A stretch of DNA of 64,000 bases from WTFV01 sp965200895 (GCA_965200895.1 CBDAVM010000002.1:310001-374000), one strand, 5' to 3'; shown: positions 27,690 through 37,582, counted from the stretch's first letter. Made by a program: numbers and translations. Notes: a model not told the origin generated them from the sequence alone.

Positions 27690-27857
27690 GTCCAGAAACA
27701 GGACGAGGTGATCAGGCTGCCGCGGTTCCATATCTCGCCACCAATCGGCTGTGAGCTGAGTGGCCAGGGGCTACTCGCCCTCATCGGCCGGGACGTGCTC
27801 AGCCTGTGTGTGCTGACGTGGAATGGCCCGATGGGCAGATCATCCTGGCGCACTGAT
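27690..27857 (+). pseudogene. Remnant of a retropepsin-like aspartyl protease (C-terminal end)
   Basis: Read from GTC at 27690 the sequence gives VIRLPRFHISPP and then ALIGRDVLSLCVLTWNGPMG, which resembles the LIGRD..L..C...YNGP..G end of small bacterial aspartyl proteases. After this the frame must shift to read GQIILAH then TGA, the expected tail. No start and no catalytic DTG segment lie upstream. The fragment directly follows the DUF5678 stop, in another frame. Assignment rests on this short match only. Confidence 0.4.
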
Positions 27858-27937
27858 TCGGTTGATCGCGGCGTGCCCGTGTGAACGGGGCAGGCCACTC
27901 CGATCCGGTTCGCTGCCGGCGAGAGGAGCTGCTGGTA

Positions 27938-30421
27938 ATGACGAAGACGGCGAGACGTGGAGTCGCGGCGCTGGTGTTCCGGATGGCCATCGCTGCCGTG
28001 GGCGTGTTCGTGGCCGCGTCGGAAGCCGGCGCGCAGTCGGAGGCGCCGCGCGAGACCCTGGCCGCCCCCGGCCTGCTCGCGCCGGTGGAGATCGTCACCG
28101 ACCGCTGGGGCATCTCCCACATCTACGCGCAGAACGAGCACGACCTGTTCTTCGCGCAGGGCTACGCAGCGGCGCGCGACCGGCTCTTCCAGTTCGAGAT
28201 CTGGCGCCGCCGCGCCACCGGCACGGTGGCCGAGATCCTCGGCCCGCGCGAGCTGCGGCGCGACATCGGCGCCCGGCTGTTCCGGTTCCGCGGCGACCTC
28301 GCGACCGAGATGCGCCAGTACCACGACCGGGGCGACGCGATCATCCCGGCCTTCGTCGACGGCGTCAACGCCTGGATCGAGCGCACCGAGCACGATCCGG
28401 ACCTGCTGCCGCTGGAGTTCGAGCTGCTCGGCATCACCCCCGGGCGCTGGACGCCGGAAGTCGTCGTCTCGCGTCACCAGGGGCTGGTGTCCAACGTGAC
28501 GCAGGAGCTCGACAACGCGCGGGCGGTGGCCGCGCTCGGCCCCGAAGCGGTCGCCGAGCTCAACTACTACATTGGCGATCCGGACCTGACCATCGATCCC
28601 GCCATCGACGTGTCGCTGCTCGACGACCGCATCCTCGACCTGTACCGCGCGCACCGCCGGGCGCTGACCTTCGAACCGGAGGACATCGCCGTCGCCCACC
28701 GCGGCGACCGCGAGTCGTTCGAGCGGCTCGCAGCCGCGATGCCGTCCGAGATCGACCTGGAGCGCAACGACCTCGACGCCATCGGCAGCAACAACTGGGT
28801 GGTGCACGGGACGCGCACGCTGAGCGGCTATCCGATCATGGCCAACGACCCGCACCGCGCGCAGTCGGCCCCGTCGCTGCGCTACTGGGTGCATCTGGTC
28901 GCTCCCGGCTGGAACGTCATCGGCGGCGGCGAGCCGGTGCTGCCCGGCGTGTCCATCGGCCACAACGAGCACGGCGCGTGGGGCCTGACGGTCTTCGGCC
29001 AGGACAACGAGGACCTCTACGTCTACGAGACCAACCCGGCCAACCCGAACCAGTACCGCCACCTCGGCCGCTGGGAGGAGATGACGGTCATCGCCGACAC
29101 GGTCCCCGTGCGCGGGCAGGCCGACGCGCAGGTCGAGCTGAAGTACACGCGCCACGGCCCCGTCGTCTTCGAGGACCCGGACAACCACGTGGCCTACGCG
29201 GTGGCCGCCGCCTGGCTCGACTACGGCTCCGCGCCCTACCTGGCCAGCCTGCGCATGGACCAGGCGACGACGTGGGAGGAGTTCGTCGAGGCGTGCAGCT
29301 ACAGCCGGATCCCGTCGGAGAACATGGTGTGGGCCGACCGCGCCGGCAACATCGGCTACCAGGCCGTCGGCGTGTCGCCCATCCGCCCGAACCACAGCGG
29401 GCTGGTGCCGGTGCCCGGCGACGGACGCCACGAATGGGACGGGTTCCTGCCCATCGAGGCGCTGCCGAGCGTCGTCAATCCGCCGAAGGGCTACTTCGGG
29501 ACGGCCAACAACTACACCCTGCTGGACGTTCCGGGGACCTATCCCCACTGGGAGGCGCTGCACTATACCTGGGGCGACCAGATGCGCGCGGCGCGGGTCG
29601 AGGAGGTGCTGGCCAACGCCCGGCACCTGACCGTGGTCGACAACATGCAGCTCATGATGGACGAGCTGTCGATCGCGGCCCGCAACCTGGTGCAACTGCT
29701 GGACGACCTGCCGGGGCTCGACGGCCGCGCGGACCGCGCGCGCCGGATGCTGCTCGACTGGGACGCGGTGCTCGACAAGGACTCGGTCGAGGCCGCGATC
29801 TACGTGAGCTGGGAGCGCGAGCTGCGCGCCGAGGTGCATCGCACCGTGGTTCCGGCCGCCGCCCGGGACTTCATCCGGGCCGTGAACACCAAGCGCCTGA
29901 TCGACTGGCTGACCGCCCCCGACGGGCGCTTCGGAGACGATCCGCTCGCGGGCCGCGACGCCCTCCTGCGCGACACGCTGACGGCGGCGCTCGATGGTCT
30001 GCGCGACCGCTTCGGCGCCGCCGACATGACCACTTGGCAGTACGGCGGCGAGCGCTTCAAGCATGCGCTCATCCGTCACCCGATGAGCGCCGCGGTCAAC
30101 GCCGACCTGCGGCGCCGGCTCGACGTGGGCCCCTTCCCCCGCGGCGGCTACGGCGGCACCGTGCACAATACCGGCGGCGGCGACAACCAGACCTCCGGCG
30201 CGTCGTTCATGATCATCGCGGACACGGCGAACTGGGACAATTCGGTGGGGCTCAACACGCCGGGACAGGCCGGCGATCCGGACAGCCCGCACTACCGCGA
30301 CCTGTTCGATGTCTGGGCGCGGGACCGCTACTTCCCGATCTTCTTTTCGCGGGCGAAGATCGATTCGGTGACGGAGTCGACGACGGTGCTGACGCCGGCG
30401 GGGGACAATACCGACCGGTGA
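27938..30421 (+). CDS. Exported penicillin acylase-family amidase
   Basis: This is an 827-aa Ntn hydrolase precursor that should be exported, cleaved autocatalytically into alpha and beta chains, and hydrolyse amide bonds (beta-lactams, acyl-homoserine lactones or related acyl amides). A signal peptide covers about residues 1-32. The alpha chain region has VEIVTDRWGISHIYA and FFAQGYAAARDRLFQ. The nucleophile is Ser284 in the IGSNNWVV motif, with cleavage expected between Gly283 and Ser284. MANDPHR and the beta-chain Asn region (NYTLL) follow. ATG 27938 has GAGAGGAG upstream; an ATG at 27881 adds 19 residues without improving the signal. It stands alone. Substrate specificity cannot be inferred. 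Confidence 0.92.
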   Translation: MTKTARRGVAALVFRMAIAAVGVFVAASEAGAQSEAPRETLAAPGLLAPVEIVTDRWGISHIYAQNEHDLFFAQGYAAARDRLFQFEIWRRRATGTVAEILGPRELRRDIGARLFRFRGDLATEMRQYHDRGDAIIPAFVDGVNAWIERTEHDPDLLPLEFELLGITPGRWTPEVVVSRHQGLVSNVTQELDNARAVAALGPEAVAELNYYIGDPDLTIDPAIDVSLLDDRILDLYRAHRRALTFEPEDIAVAHRGDRESFERLAAAMPSEIDLERNDLDAIGSNNWVVHGTRTLSGYPIMANDPHRAQSAPSLRYWVHLVAPGWNVIGGGEPVLPGVSIGHNEHGAWGLTVFGQDNEDLYVYETNPANPNQYRHLGRWEEMTVIADTVPVRGQADAQVELKYTRHGPVVFEDPDNHVAYAVAAAWLDYGSAPYLASLRMDQATTWEEFVEACSYSRIPSENMVWADRAGNIGYQAVGVSPIRPNHSGLVPVPGDGRHEWDGFLPIEALPSVVNPPKGYFGTANNYTLLDVPGTYPHWEALHYTWGDQMRAARVEEVLANARHLTVVDNMQLMMDELSIAARNLVQLLDDLPGLDGRADRARRMLLDWDAVLDKDSVEAAIYVSWERELRAEVHRTVVPAAARDFIRAVNTKRLIDWLTAPDGRFGDDPLAGRDALLRDTLTAALDGLRDRFGAADMTTWQYGGERFKHALIRHPMSAAVNADLRRRLDVGPFPRGGYGGTVHNTGGGDNQTSGASFMIIADTANWDNSVGLNTPGQAGDPDSPHYRDLFDVWARDRYFPIFFSRAKIDSVTESTTVLTPAGDNTDR

Positions 30422-30643
30422 CCGCGATGAGTCGGCTGAACCCCGGCCGCTGTTCGTCGCCTGCGTTGTCACGCGGAACAACGGTCCGTGGCGTCGCCGC
30501 GCCTCTCCAACCGCCACGTAGCGTCGCCGCGGATCGCATGCGCATCGGGCGTGTCCAGGCCCACGACGGCGATTGCGTCCGCGACACGAGCCGGGTGTTG
30601 CCGTGTCGCCGTGTCGCCGCGGCCGGCATGGTACATTGAACGT

Positions 30644-31504
30644 GTGTTCGTCCTCCTTCGCACCGTCGCGGCGATCCTGTTGGTCGGGGCGGCGGCCCTG
30701 CTGGCCGGTCGGTGCGCCGAACCGCCCGAGTACACGCCGCTACGGATCGTCGACGTGTCTCCCGTGCTGCTCGACGACCGCGCCGAGATGCGGGACTACG
30801 TCAACGCGTTTCCCATCGGGGACTACGAGCCTCACGCCGTGCAAGGAGGGTACCGTTTCTTCGTCGACGACCCCACCGACATGATCAAGCAGGTCATCGT
30901 CGCCGGCTACCCGTGGGAACGGCATCTCATCGAGCTGTTCGAGCGGTATGTCGATCCGGCTACGGTGGTGGTGGAAGTGGGAGCCCATATGGGCACCCAT
31001 ACGGTACCCATGTCGCGTCTCGTGGGCCCCTGGGGGCGTGTCTACGCCTTCGAGCCGCAACGCAAGATCTACCGCGAGCTGCATCACAATCTCGCGCTGA
31101 ACGGCGTCAACAATGCCGTGATTCTGCCCTACGCCGTGGGCGCCGGGGAAACCCGGATCATCGAGATGAACCCTGCCACCAGCGGCAACGAGGGCGGCAC
31201 GGGCGTCGGGCATGGCGGTGATCGGGCGGAGCTGCGGGCGCTCGACAGCTTCGGGTTCGAACGGGTGTCGCTGCTCAAGATCGACGTGGAGGGTTACGAG
31301 AACGAAGTCCTCGACGGAGCCGTGGACACGATCCGTCGCAATCGTCCGGTCATCATCCTGGAGATAGCCGGTGGTCAGGACTATGCGACGGCGTCAGCGG
31401 ATGCCCGGGAGCGGATCCAGGTGACCTGGCGCAAGCTCGAAGCGCTGGACTATACGGTGACTCCCGTGTTCAAGCACGACTACATCGCCCGCCCGGCCGG
31501 TTGA
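30644..31504 (+). CDS. FkbM-family methyltransferase with N-terminal hydrophobic segment
   Basis: This 286-aa protein (GTG start) has a hydrophobic N-terminus (about residues 3-22) ending in LAGRC, so it may be membrane-attached or exported. The SAM-dependent fold starts at about 100: VVVEVGAHMGTHTVPMSR is motif I and VYAFEPQ motif II. SLLKIDVEGYENEVLDGA is the FkbM family signature. FkbM-type enzymes O-methylate sugars, lipids or polyketides; the target is unknown. The start is uncertain: no good ribosome binding site is seen and the frame is open to 30488 upstream, but that part shows no homology. An exported SAM-dependent enzyme would be odd, so the N-terminus may be a membrane anchor. Confidence 0.75.
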   Translation: MFVLLRTVAAILLVGAAALLAGRCAEPPEYTPLRIVDVSPVLLDDRAEMRDYVNAFPIGDYEPHAVQGGYRFFVDDPTDMIKQVIVAGYPWERHLIELFERYVDPATVVVEVGAHMGTHTVPMSRLVGPWGRVYAFEPQRKIYRELHHNLALNGVNNAVILPYAVGAGETRIIEMNPATSGNEGGTGVGHGGDRAELRALDSFGFERVSLLKIDVEGYENEVLDGAVDTIRRNRPVIILEIAGGQDYATASADARERIQVTWRKLEALDYTVTPVFKHDYIARPAG

Positions 31505-31541
31505 AGGCCGCCGGTGCGTCCTGTCACATGATCGGTGATCT

Positions 31542-32187
31542 TCAACCGGAGCGCGCGCGCAGCATCGCTTCCAGCTCGGCCACACGTCTCTCGGCGGTTG
31601 CGGCGCGTGCTTCGGCGGCCCTGCGGGCCTCGGTCTCGGCTGCGCGTGCTTCGGCTTCCTCGTCGTAGCTCGGCAGCTCGTGCCCGGTCGCCGGGTCCCG
31701 GAATCGCATCTCGCGGCCCGGCGCGGCCCGCAACTCCGGACCGAGCACCCGGCTGCGCAACGTCAGCGCGCCGTCCGGCCCTGTCGCCGTCAGTTGACGG
31801 ACGTAGCCCGACGGCATCAGATGTGCTCCCTGCAGACGCATCGGCAGCAGTGTCCCGGCCGGGTCGTACTGCCAGTATTCGCCTACGCCGAGCCGGGCGT
31901 ACACCTCCCGCTTTCGCCCGAGGTCGTCCTGCCAGGTCCTGGGCGACGCGACCTCCAGCACGAGGCCGGCGCGCGCCCTCCTCCCACAGCTTGTAGTTGA
32001 GCCGCTGACGGTCCTCGACGCCGAAGACCACGAAGACGTCCGGGGCGATCGAGACCTGCGGGTTGCCCTCCTCGTAGTAGATCAGCAGGTCCCCGGAGAC
32101 GTAGACGTCCCGCCGTCTCCTGAAGTGACGGGTGAGGGCGCTGATGCTGTAGATGATGGCGCTGCGCTGGACGTCGTTCTCGGCCAT
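31542..32187 (-). pseudogene. Uma2-family (DUF820) endonuclease-like gene, frameshifted
   Basis: Two adjacent minus-strand frames together give one Uma2-type PD-(D/E)XK protein. The first frame, from ATG 32187, encodes DVYVSGDLLIYYEEGNPQ, SIAPDVFVVFGVEDR and LNYKLWEEGA. It then loses homology at the GC-alternating run near 31966-31985. The second frame continues with LEVASPRTWQDDLGRKRE, ARLGVGEYWQYDPAG and a Glu/Ala-rich coiled-coil tail (to 31542). A one-base slip in that run joins the frames. It may be a true inactivating mutation or a sequencing error. The real start is probably further upstream (VHYPSSDGRP precedes the ATG in frame) but no start codon was found there. Confidence 0.75.
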
Positions 32188-32496
32188 GGGTCTGCCGTCG
32201 CTGCTCGGGTAGTGGACCGGCGCGGCGGCAGAAGCGGGAACAGTCGTCGCAGCTTTTCTCGGGGCAGGATGGACCTTTCCCCGTTGTCCAAACGGACGTC
32301 CGGGTAACCACGAGTCGGCCGGCAAGAGCCGGGGTGGCAGGCGGCGCAAGGGGAACGTGTACCGGCGTTGACGTCGAGCTGCGTCCACGCCGACGCGAAC
32401 TTCTGCCGTTCCTGCACCGGACCGCGATGGTCGACGCGATGTCGAGTTTGCTGGTACGATCATGCCCGGCAGCTACGATTGCAACTGGCGGGAATC
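32188..32496. other. Intergenic region between Uma2 remnant and cytochrome gene
   Basis: The first 40 or so bases continue the Uma2 reading frame. The remainder shows no supported gene. GGCGGGA near 32487 is the likely ribosome binding site of the GTG start at 32497. Confidence 0.4.
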
Positions 32497-35490
32497 GTGA
32501 CCGAAACGACTCGAGTCGGAGCCGCGCGAGTCGGGCGGTGGCGCCCGGGCGCACCGCAACGCCTGTCGGGTTTCCTGCTTGCCGGCGCTGCGGTCCTGTT
32601 GCTGAACACGATGTGGCTGGTCGCCGCGCCGAGCGCGTCGCTGGCGTACGTCGTCAACGTGGTGGCGCATCCGCTGCTCGGCCTCGCCCTGGCGGCGGCG
32701 GCCGGTCTGTGGGCCAGGCGCCGTGTGCGATCCTGCGGACGCCTTCTGGCGACCGGTCTCGGTTTCCTCTGTGGCGGGCTGCTGCTCGGCTGCGGCGTGC
32801 TCGTGCTGGGAGCGACCCGACCGTACGAGTGGCTGCTCGATCTGCACGTGGTGGTGTCGGCGGCCGGCATGGCCCTCGTGGGTACCCACGTGTGGCGGGC
32901 GGCCGCGAAACTCCCGGCGTCGGTGTGGGTGATCCGGGGGGGGCTGGTCGCCCTGGCTCTGGCGGCGCTCGCGACGCCCGCACTGCGGGCGGCGTGGGAC
33001 GCCGACTGGCGCGAGACGCACCGCATCGTCAACCCCCTGCGCCCGCCGGCGACCATGGACGGCGAAGGAGCCGGCCCGGACAGCCCGTTCTTCCCGTCCT
33101 CCGCCCGGACCGCCAGCGGCGACCTCATTCCGGCGGACTTCTTCCTGACCAGCGAGACGTGCGGCCGGTGCCACCGGGACATCTACGAGCAGTGGAACGC
33201 TTCGGCGCACCACTTCTCTTCGTTCAACAACCAGTGGTACCGCCGCTCCATCGAGTACATGCAGGACGTCGTGGGCACGCGCCCGTCGAAGTGGTGCGCC
33301 GGCTGCCACGACCACGCCGTGTTCTTCAACGGGCGCTTCGACCGACCGATCCGCGAGCAGATCGACACGCCGGAGGCGCAGGCGGGCCTCGGCTGCACCT
33401 CCTGCCACTCCATCGTGCACGTGGGGAGCACGATGGGGCAGGGCGACTTCGTCGTCGAGTACCCGCCGCTGCACGATCTGGCTGCAAGTGACGCTCCCGT
33501 GCTGCGCTGGGCGCACGACCTGGTGACGGAGCTGGCTCCCGAGCCGCACCGCCGCACGTTCCTCAAGCCGTTCCACCGCGAGGACAGCGCCGAGTTCTGC
33601 GCCACCTGCCACAAGGTGCACCTGGACGTCCCGGTCAACGGCTATCGATGGATCCGCGGCTTCAACGAGTACGACAACTGGCAGGCGTCGGGTGTGTCGG
33701 GGCAGGGCGCGCGGTCGTTCTACTACCCGGAGACCCCGCTCACATGCAACGACTGCCACATGCCGCTGGTGCGCTCGGACGATCCGGCGGCGGACGGCGG
33801 CTACGTGCGCTCGCACCGCTTCCCGGGGGCGAACACGGCGCTGCCTTTCGTCAACGGCGACGGGGAACAGTTGCGCATCGTGCAGGACTTCCTGCGGGCC
33901 GGGCAGATCTCGGTGGACGTGTTCGGGATCACCCGGGCGGAGGAGATCGCGCGGCCGCGGGCGCCGGACGACCGCGCGGCCGAGCCGCGCCTGGCGAGCA
34001 CGTTCGCGGTCGGCGAGGAATCGGCCGGCTTCGGGACGGGCGGGGTGGTGACGACGCCCGCCGAAGTCGTCGCGCCGCTCGACCTGGCGCCGGTCGCCGT
34101 CCGCCGCGGTGAATCGGTGCGGGTGGAGGTGGTGGTCCGCACGCGCAAGGTGGGCCATTTCTTTCCCGGCGGCACGGTCGACGCGTTCGACGTCTGGGTC
34201 GAGTTCGAGGCGGTCGACGACCGGGGGCGCGTACTGCTGCACAGCGGCGCGGCGGCGGATGGCGGCAGCGGACCGGTGGATCCGGGCGCGCACTTCTACC
34301 GCAGCCTGCAGCTCGACGCGCACGGCAATCCCATCAACAAGCGCAACGCCTGGATGACCCGGTCGGTGGCCTACGTCCGATTGATCCCGCCGGGCGCCGC
34401 CGATACGGTCCACTACCGTCTGCGGATCCCTCCAGACGCGGGCGACCGCATTCTCCTTCGCGCGAAGGTCAACTACCGGAAGTTCTCCTGGTGGAACACG
34501 CAGTGGGCCTACGCCGGGGTGCGCGACCCGCAGGCGCCGCCCCCGACCGCCGACCACGACGATGCCGAGTGGCGGTTCACCGGCGACACGAGCGACGTCT
34601 CCGGTCGAATCAAGTCGATCCCGGACATCCCGACCACGGTGATGGCCGAGGCGGAGGCGACACTCGAGGTGATCGACGCGGACGCGCCGCTGCCGGCGGT
34701 GGATCCGTCGGGTGTGTCGGCCGACGGCGTCGTTGCAGGCGCGCTGCCGTCGGCGGGTCCGTCCGTCGCGCGGTCCGCGGATGTCGCCGCCCCCGGGACG
34801 CAGCCGTCGGCGGGGAGTCCCTCCGGCGCGGAGGTCCGGACGGTCGCCCGGCTGCGCGAGCGCTGGAACGACTACGGCATCGGCCTGCTGCTGCAGGGGG
34901 ACCTGCGAGGCGCCGAGGCGGCCTTCCGGCGGGTGATGGCCATCGACCCGCGGTATGCGGACGGCCCGGTCAACGTGGCCCGCGCGCGCCTCCAGGAGGG
35001 CGACGTCGAGACCGCCATTCCGTTGCTGGAGCAGGCGCTGGAGCTGTCGCCGGGACTCGCCCGCGCGCACTACTTCCTCGGCACGGCGCTGCGGGCGCTG
35101 GGACGCTACGATGAGGCGCTCGCGCAGTTCGAGGCGACGCGGGCGCAGTACCCGCGCGATCGCGTCGTGCTGAACCAGATCGGCCGCATCCATTTCTTGG
35201 AGCGGCGATTCGACGAGGCCGTGGCCGTCCTGGAAGAGGTGCTGCGCATCGATCCCGAGGACCTGCAGGCGCACTACAACCTGATGCTCAGCCACCAGGG
35301 GGCGGGCCGTCCCGGGGAGGCCGCCCGCGAGCGGGCGCTGTACGAGCGCTTCAAGGCGGACGAGGCGGCACAGGCGATCACCGGCCCCTTCCGCCGCGCC
35401 TCGCCGGAGGACAACAACGAGCGGCAGGCGATACACGAGCACGGCGGACGGGTCGGGCCGGCGCTGCACGCGGGGGACAGGACGCGCTGA
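32497..35490 (+). CDS. Membrane-anchored pentaheme c-type cytochrome with TPR tail
   Basis: This 997-aa protein probably spans the inner membrane with a large periplasmic part. Residues about 20-170 contain four hydrophobic helices. Five CxxCH heme motifs follow: CGRCH (222), CAGCH (267), CTSCH (300), CATCH (368) and CNDCH (417), in a cytochrome c554-like arrangement with many extra His residues. A beta-rich domain covers about 500-760 (RKVGHFFPGGTVDAFDVWVE). About four TPR units follow to residue 980, for example YFLGTALRALGRYDEALAQF. Such a protein could pass electrons between membrane and periplasm while TPRs recruit partners; the donor and acceptor are unknown. GTG 32497 is chosen over an upstream ATG-led frame because of GGCGGGA spacing and the helix start. 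Confidence 0.85.
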   Translation: MTETTRVGAARVGRWRPGAPQRLSGFLLAGAAVLLLNTMWLVAAPSASLAYVVNVVAHPLLGLALAAAAGLWARRRVRSCGRLLATGLGFLCGGLLLGCGVLVLGATRPYEWLLDLHVVVSAAGMALVGTHVWRAAAKLPASVWVIRGGLVALALAALATPALRAAWDADWRETHRIVNPLRPPATMDGEGAGPDSPFFPSSARTASGDLIPADFFLTSETCGRCHRDIYEQWNASAHHFSSFNNQWYRRSIEYMQDVVGTRPSKWCAGCHDHAVFFNGRFDRPIREQIDTPEAQAGLGCTSCHSIVHVGSTMGQGDFVVEYPPLHDLAASDAPVLRWAHDLVTELAPEPHRRTFLKPFHREDSAEFCATCHKVHLDVPVNGYRWIRGFNEYDNWQASGVSGQGARSFYYPETPLTCNDCHMPLVRSDDPAADGGYVRSHRFPGANTALPFVNGDGEQLRIVQDFLRAGQISVDVFGITRAEEIARPRAPDDRAAEPRLASTFAVGEESAGFGTGGVVTTPAEVVAPLDLAPVAVRRGESVRVEVVVRTRKVGHFFPGGTVDAFDVWVEFEAVDDRGRVLLHSGAAADGGSGPVDPGAHFYRSLQLDAHGNPINKRNAWMTRSVAYVRLIPPGAADTVHYRLRIPPDAGDRILLRAKVNYRKFSWWNTQWAYAGVRDPQAPPPTADHDDAEWRFTGDTSDVSGRIKSIPDIPTTVMAEAEATLEVIDADAPLPAVDPSGVSADGVVAGALPSAGPSVARSADVAAPGTQPSAGSPSGAEVRTVARLRERWNDYGIGLLLQGDLRGAEAAFRRVMAIDPRYADGPVNVARARLQEGDVETAIPLLEQALELSPGLARAHYFLGTALRALGRYDEALAQFEATRAQYPRDRVVLNQIGRIHFLERRFDEAVAVLEEVLRIDPEDLQAHYNLMLSHQGAGRPGEAARERALYERFKADEAAQAITGPFRRASPEDNNERQAIHEHGGRVGPALHAGDRTR

Positions 35491-35752
35491 GGTGCGCTGC
35501 CGGGTCCGGTCGTCCGGCCGGGGCCCGGTCGGCGGGCAGCACGGCGTCGATGCGGGCGTTGACGGCTGCGATCTGCGCTCCGAGATCCCGCTGCACGCTC
35601 TTGATGCCGTTGTCGATGCGGGTGTTCACGCGGTCGACCATGCGGGACACGCCCATGAGGATCACGGTGGTAGTGCCGGCGCCGGTGAGGAGCAGGGCGG
35701 TGATGCGACGACGACAGCCGTGGCGGGGTCCATGCTTCCATCGCAACATCAT
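35378..35752 (-). CDS. Possible small membrane coiled-coil protein, perhaps decayed
   Basis: From ATG 35752 the minus strand encodes 124 aa. A hydrophobic segment (ITALLLTGAGTTTVILMG, about residues 17-34) is followed by a coiled-coil-like stretch MVDRVNTRIDNGIKSVQRD to DAVLP (about 38-72), which resembles small Uma2-neighbourhood coiled-coil proteins. The last 40 residues overlap the end of the cytochrome gene, are Pro/Arg/Ala-rich, and look like read-through. The homologous part may therefore be all that remains. It occupies the 300-base gap between the cytochrome and CRTAC1 genes, which otherwise holds nothing. Confidence 0.35.
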   Translation of the reverse strand: MMLRWKHGPRHGCRRRITALLLTGAGTTTVILMGVSRMVDRVNTRIDNGIKSVQRDLGAQIAAVNARIDAVLPADRAPAGRPDPAAHLSASCPPRAAPARPVRRARVSPAARCCPPARRGGRGR

Positions 35753-35830
35753 CGACCTGTTGCGCCTTGTCTGCACCGGGTCGCTGTAGACTGATTGGTG
35801 GCGGTCGGGGTTCGCGGCCGTTCTTCCCGC

Positions 35831-37582
35831 ATGAAGATCCTGGGCGCGTGCTTCGGTGGTTGGTCGAATGCGGTCCTGGCCGCAGTCCTGGCCGCGGCCT
35901 GCGGCGGTGGTCCGGTCGACGAGGCGCCAGCGAACGCACGGCCGGAACCGGCGTCCGGTCCCGGGGCGGCGGCCGATGCCGCGGCGCCCGTCGTCCTCAC
36001 CGACGTCACCGCGGAAGCGGGCATCCGGTTCACCCACAACACGGGCGCCTTCGGCGAGAAGTACCTGCCGGAGACCCTGGGCGCCGGAGCGATCTGGCTG
36101 GATGCCGACGGCGATGGTCGGCAGGACCTGCTGCTGGTCAACTCGACGGACTGGCCGCGGCGCGGTCCCGGCACCCCGCCGGCCCTCTACCGCAACGACG
36201 GCGACTGGTCCTTCACCGACGTCACCCGCGGGTCCGGGCTCGATAATCCCGTCTACGGCATCGGCGGCGCGGCAGCCGACTACGACAACGACGGGCACGT
36301 CGACCTCTACCTGACGGCCCTCGGTCCCAATCGTCTCCACAAGGGAAACGGGGACGGCACGTTCACCGACGTGACGGCCGCGGCCCGCGTCGGCGATCCG
36401 GGGTTCTCGACCAGCGCGCTGTGGTTCGACTACGACCGGGACGGATACCTGGACCTGTTCGTCGCGAACTACGTCGAGTGGACCGCGGAGACCGATCTCT
36501 TCTGCACTCTCGACGGTGAGACCAAGTCCTACTGCACGCCGGAGTCCTACCCGGGTCAAAGCGCCACGCTCTACCGCAACCGGGGCGACGGGACGTTCGA
36601 GGACGTGACCGGGGCGGCCGGCGTGGGATCGCCGTCGGCCAAGGCGCTCGGTGTCGTGATGCTCGACAGCGATGCCGACGGCTGGATGGACCTGTTCGTC
36701 GCCAACGACACGCAGCCGAACCAGTTGTTCCGCAACCGGGGCGACGGCACCTTCGAGGACATCGCGGTGACCGCCTCGGTGGCCTTCAGCGAGACGGGCG
36801 TCGCCCGCGCCGGCATGGGAGCGGACGCGGCCGACTACGCCGACTCGGGCCTGCCGGGGCTCGTGATCGGCAACTTCTCGAATGAGATGCTGGCCCTGTA
36901 CCACAACGAGGGCAACGGCCTGTTCATCGACGAGGCACCGCGCTCGCCGCTCGGCCGGGCGACGCTGCTGACGCTGACCTTCGGCTGCTTCTTCTTCGAC
37001 GTCGATCTCGACGGGCGGCTCGACATCTTCGCCGCGAACGGTCACGTCGCCGACGACGTCGGGCGGGTTCAGTCGCGAGTCAGCCACGCCCAGCGCCCGC
37101 AACTGTTCCGCAACACCGGAGGCGGCCGTTTCGCGGAGGTGACCGGGGCGGGCGAGGGCCTGGATGCGCCGCTGGTCGGGCGCGGCGCGGCGTACGCGGA
37201 CGCGGATGGCGACGGCGACCTCGACGTGGTGATCACCGCCAACGGCGGGGCGCCGCGGTTGCTGCGCAACGATACGGCGGGCGGCGGCCTGCTGCGGGTG
37301 CGGCTCGTCGGGAGGGGCGCGAACCGCGACGGCGTGGGCGCACGCGTCGAGGTGACGGCGGCCGGGCAGACCCGCTGGCGGCGGGTGCGCACCGGTTCGA
37401 GCTACGCCTCCCAGAGCGAGCTGCCGGTCACCGTCGGGCTCGGCGACGCGCCGGGCGTGGACGCCGTGCGGGTGGTCTGGCCGGGCGGTGCGATCGACGA
37501 GACGGGACCGGTCGAAGGCAATCGGCGGATCACGATCGAGGAAGGCGCCGGGATCGTCGAGACGAGCCCGATCGAGCGATGA
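35831..37582 (+). CDS. CRTAC1-family lipoprotein (FG-GAP propeller plus ASPIC/UnbV), paralog 1
   Basis: This 583-aa exported protein is a probable lipoprotein (LAAACGG lipobox, Cys about 19). Residues about 50-470 contain repeated Ca-binding-like FG-GAP motifs such as DYDNDGHVDLYL, DYDRDGYLDLFVANY, DSDADGWMDLFVAND and DVDLDGRLDIFAANG, expected to form a beta-propeller. The C-terminal ASPIC/UnbV domain has GANRDGVGARVEVTAAG and GSSYASQSELPVTVGLG. Human CRTAC1 shares this architecture, but bacterial roles are unknown; adhesion or polymer binding is often suggested. A TTG at 35795 is an alternative start. It follows the pentaheme cytochrome and is convergent with the VWFA gene. Confidence 0.9.
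   Translation: MKILGACFGGWSNAVLAAVLAAACGGGPVDEAPANARPEPASGPGAAADAAAPVVLTDVTAEAGIRFTHNTGAFGEKYLPETLGAGAIWLDADGDGRQDLLLVNSTDWPRRGPGTPPALYRNDGDWSFTDVTRGSGLDNPVYGIGGAAADYDNDGHVDLYLTALGPNRLHKGNGDGTFTDVTAAARVGDPGFSTSALWFDYDRDGYLDLFVANYVEWTAETDLFCTLDGETKSYCTPESYPGQSATLYRNRGDGTFEDVTGAAGVGSPSAKALGVVMLDSDADGWMDLFVANDTQPNQLFRNRGDGTFEDIAVTASVAFSETGVARAGMGADAADYADSGLPGLVIGNFSNEMLALYHNEGNGLFIDEAPRSPLGRATLLTLTFGCFFFDVDLDGRLDIFAANGHVADDVGRVQSRVSHAQRPQLFRNTGGGRFAEVTGAGEGLDAPLVGRGAAYADADGDGDLDVVITANGGAPRLLRNDTAGGGLLRVRLVGRGANRDGVGARVEVTAAGQTRWRRVRTGSSYASQSELPVTVGLGDAPGVDAVRVVWPGGAIDETGPVEGNRRITIEEGAGIVETSPIER

Noticed and set aside
27413..32187. Prophage or genomic island
   Set aside because: Gene content is accessory and partly decayed, but no integrase, attachment repeats, transposase or composition break could be identified by eye.
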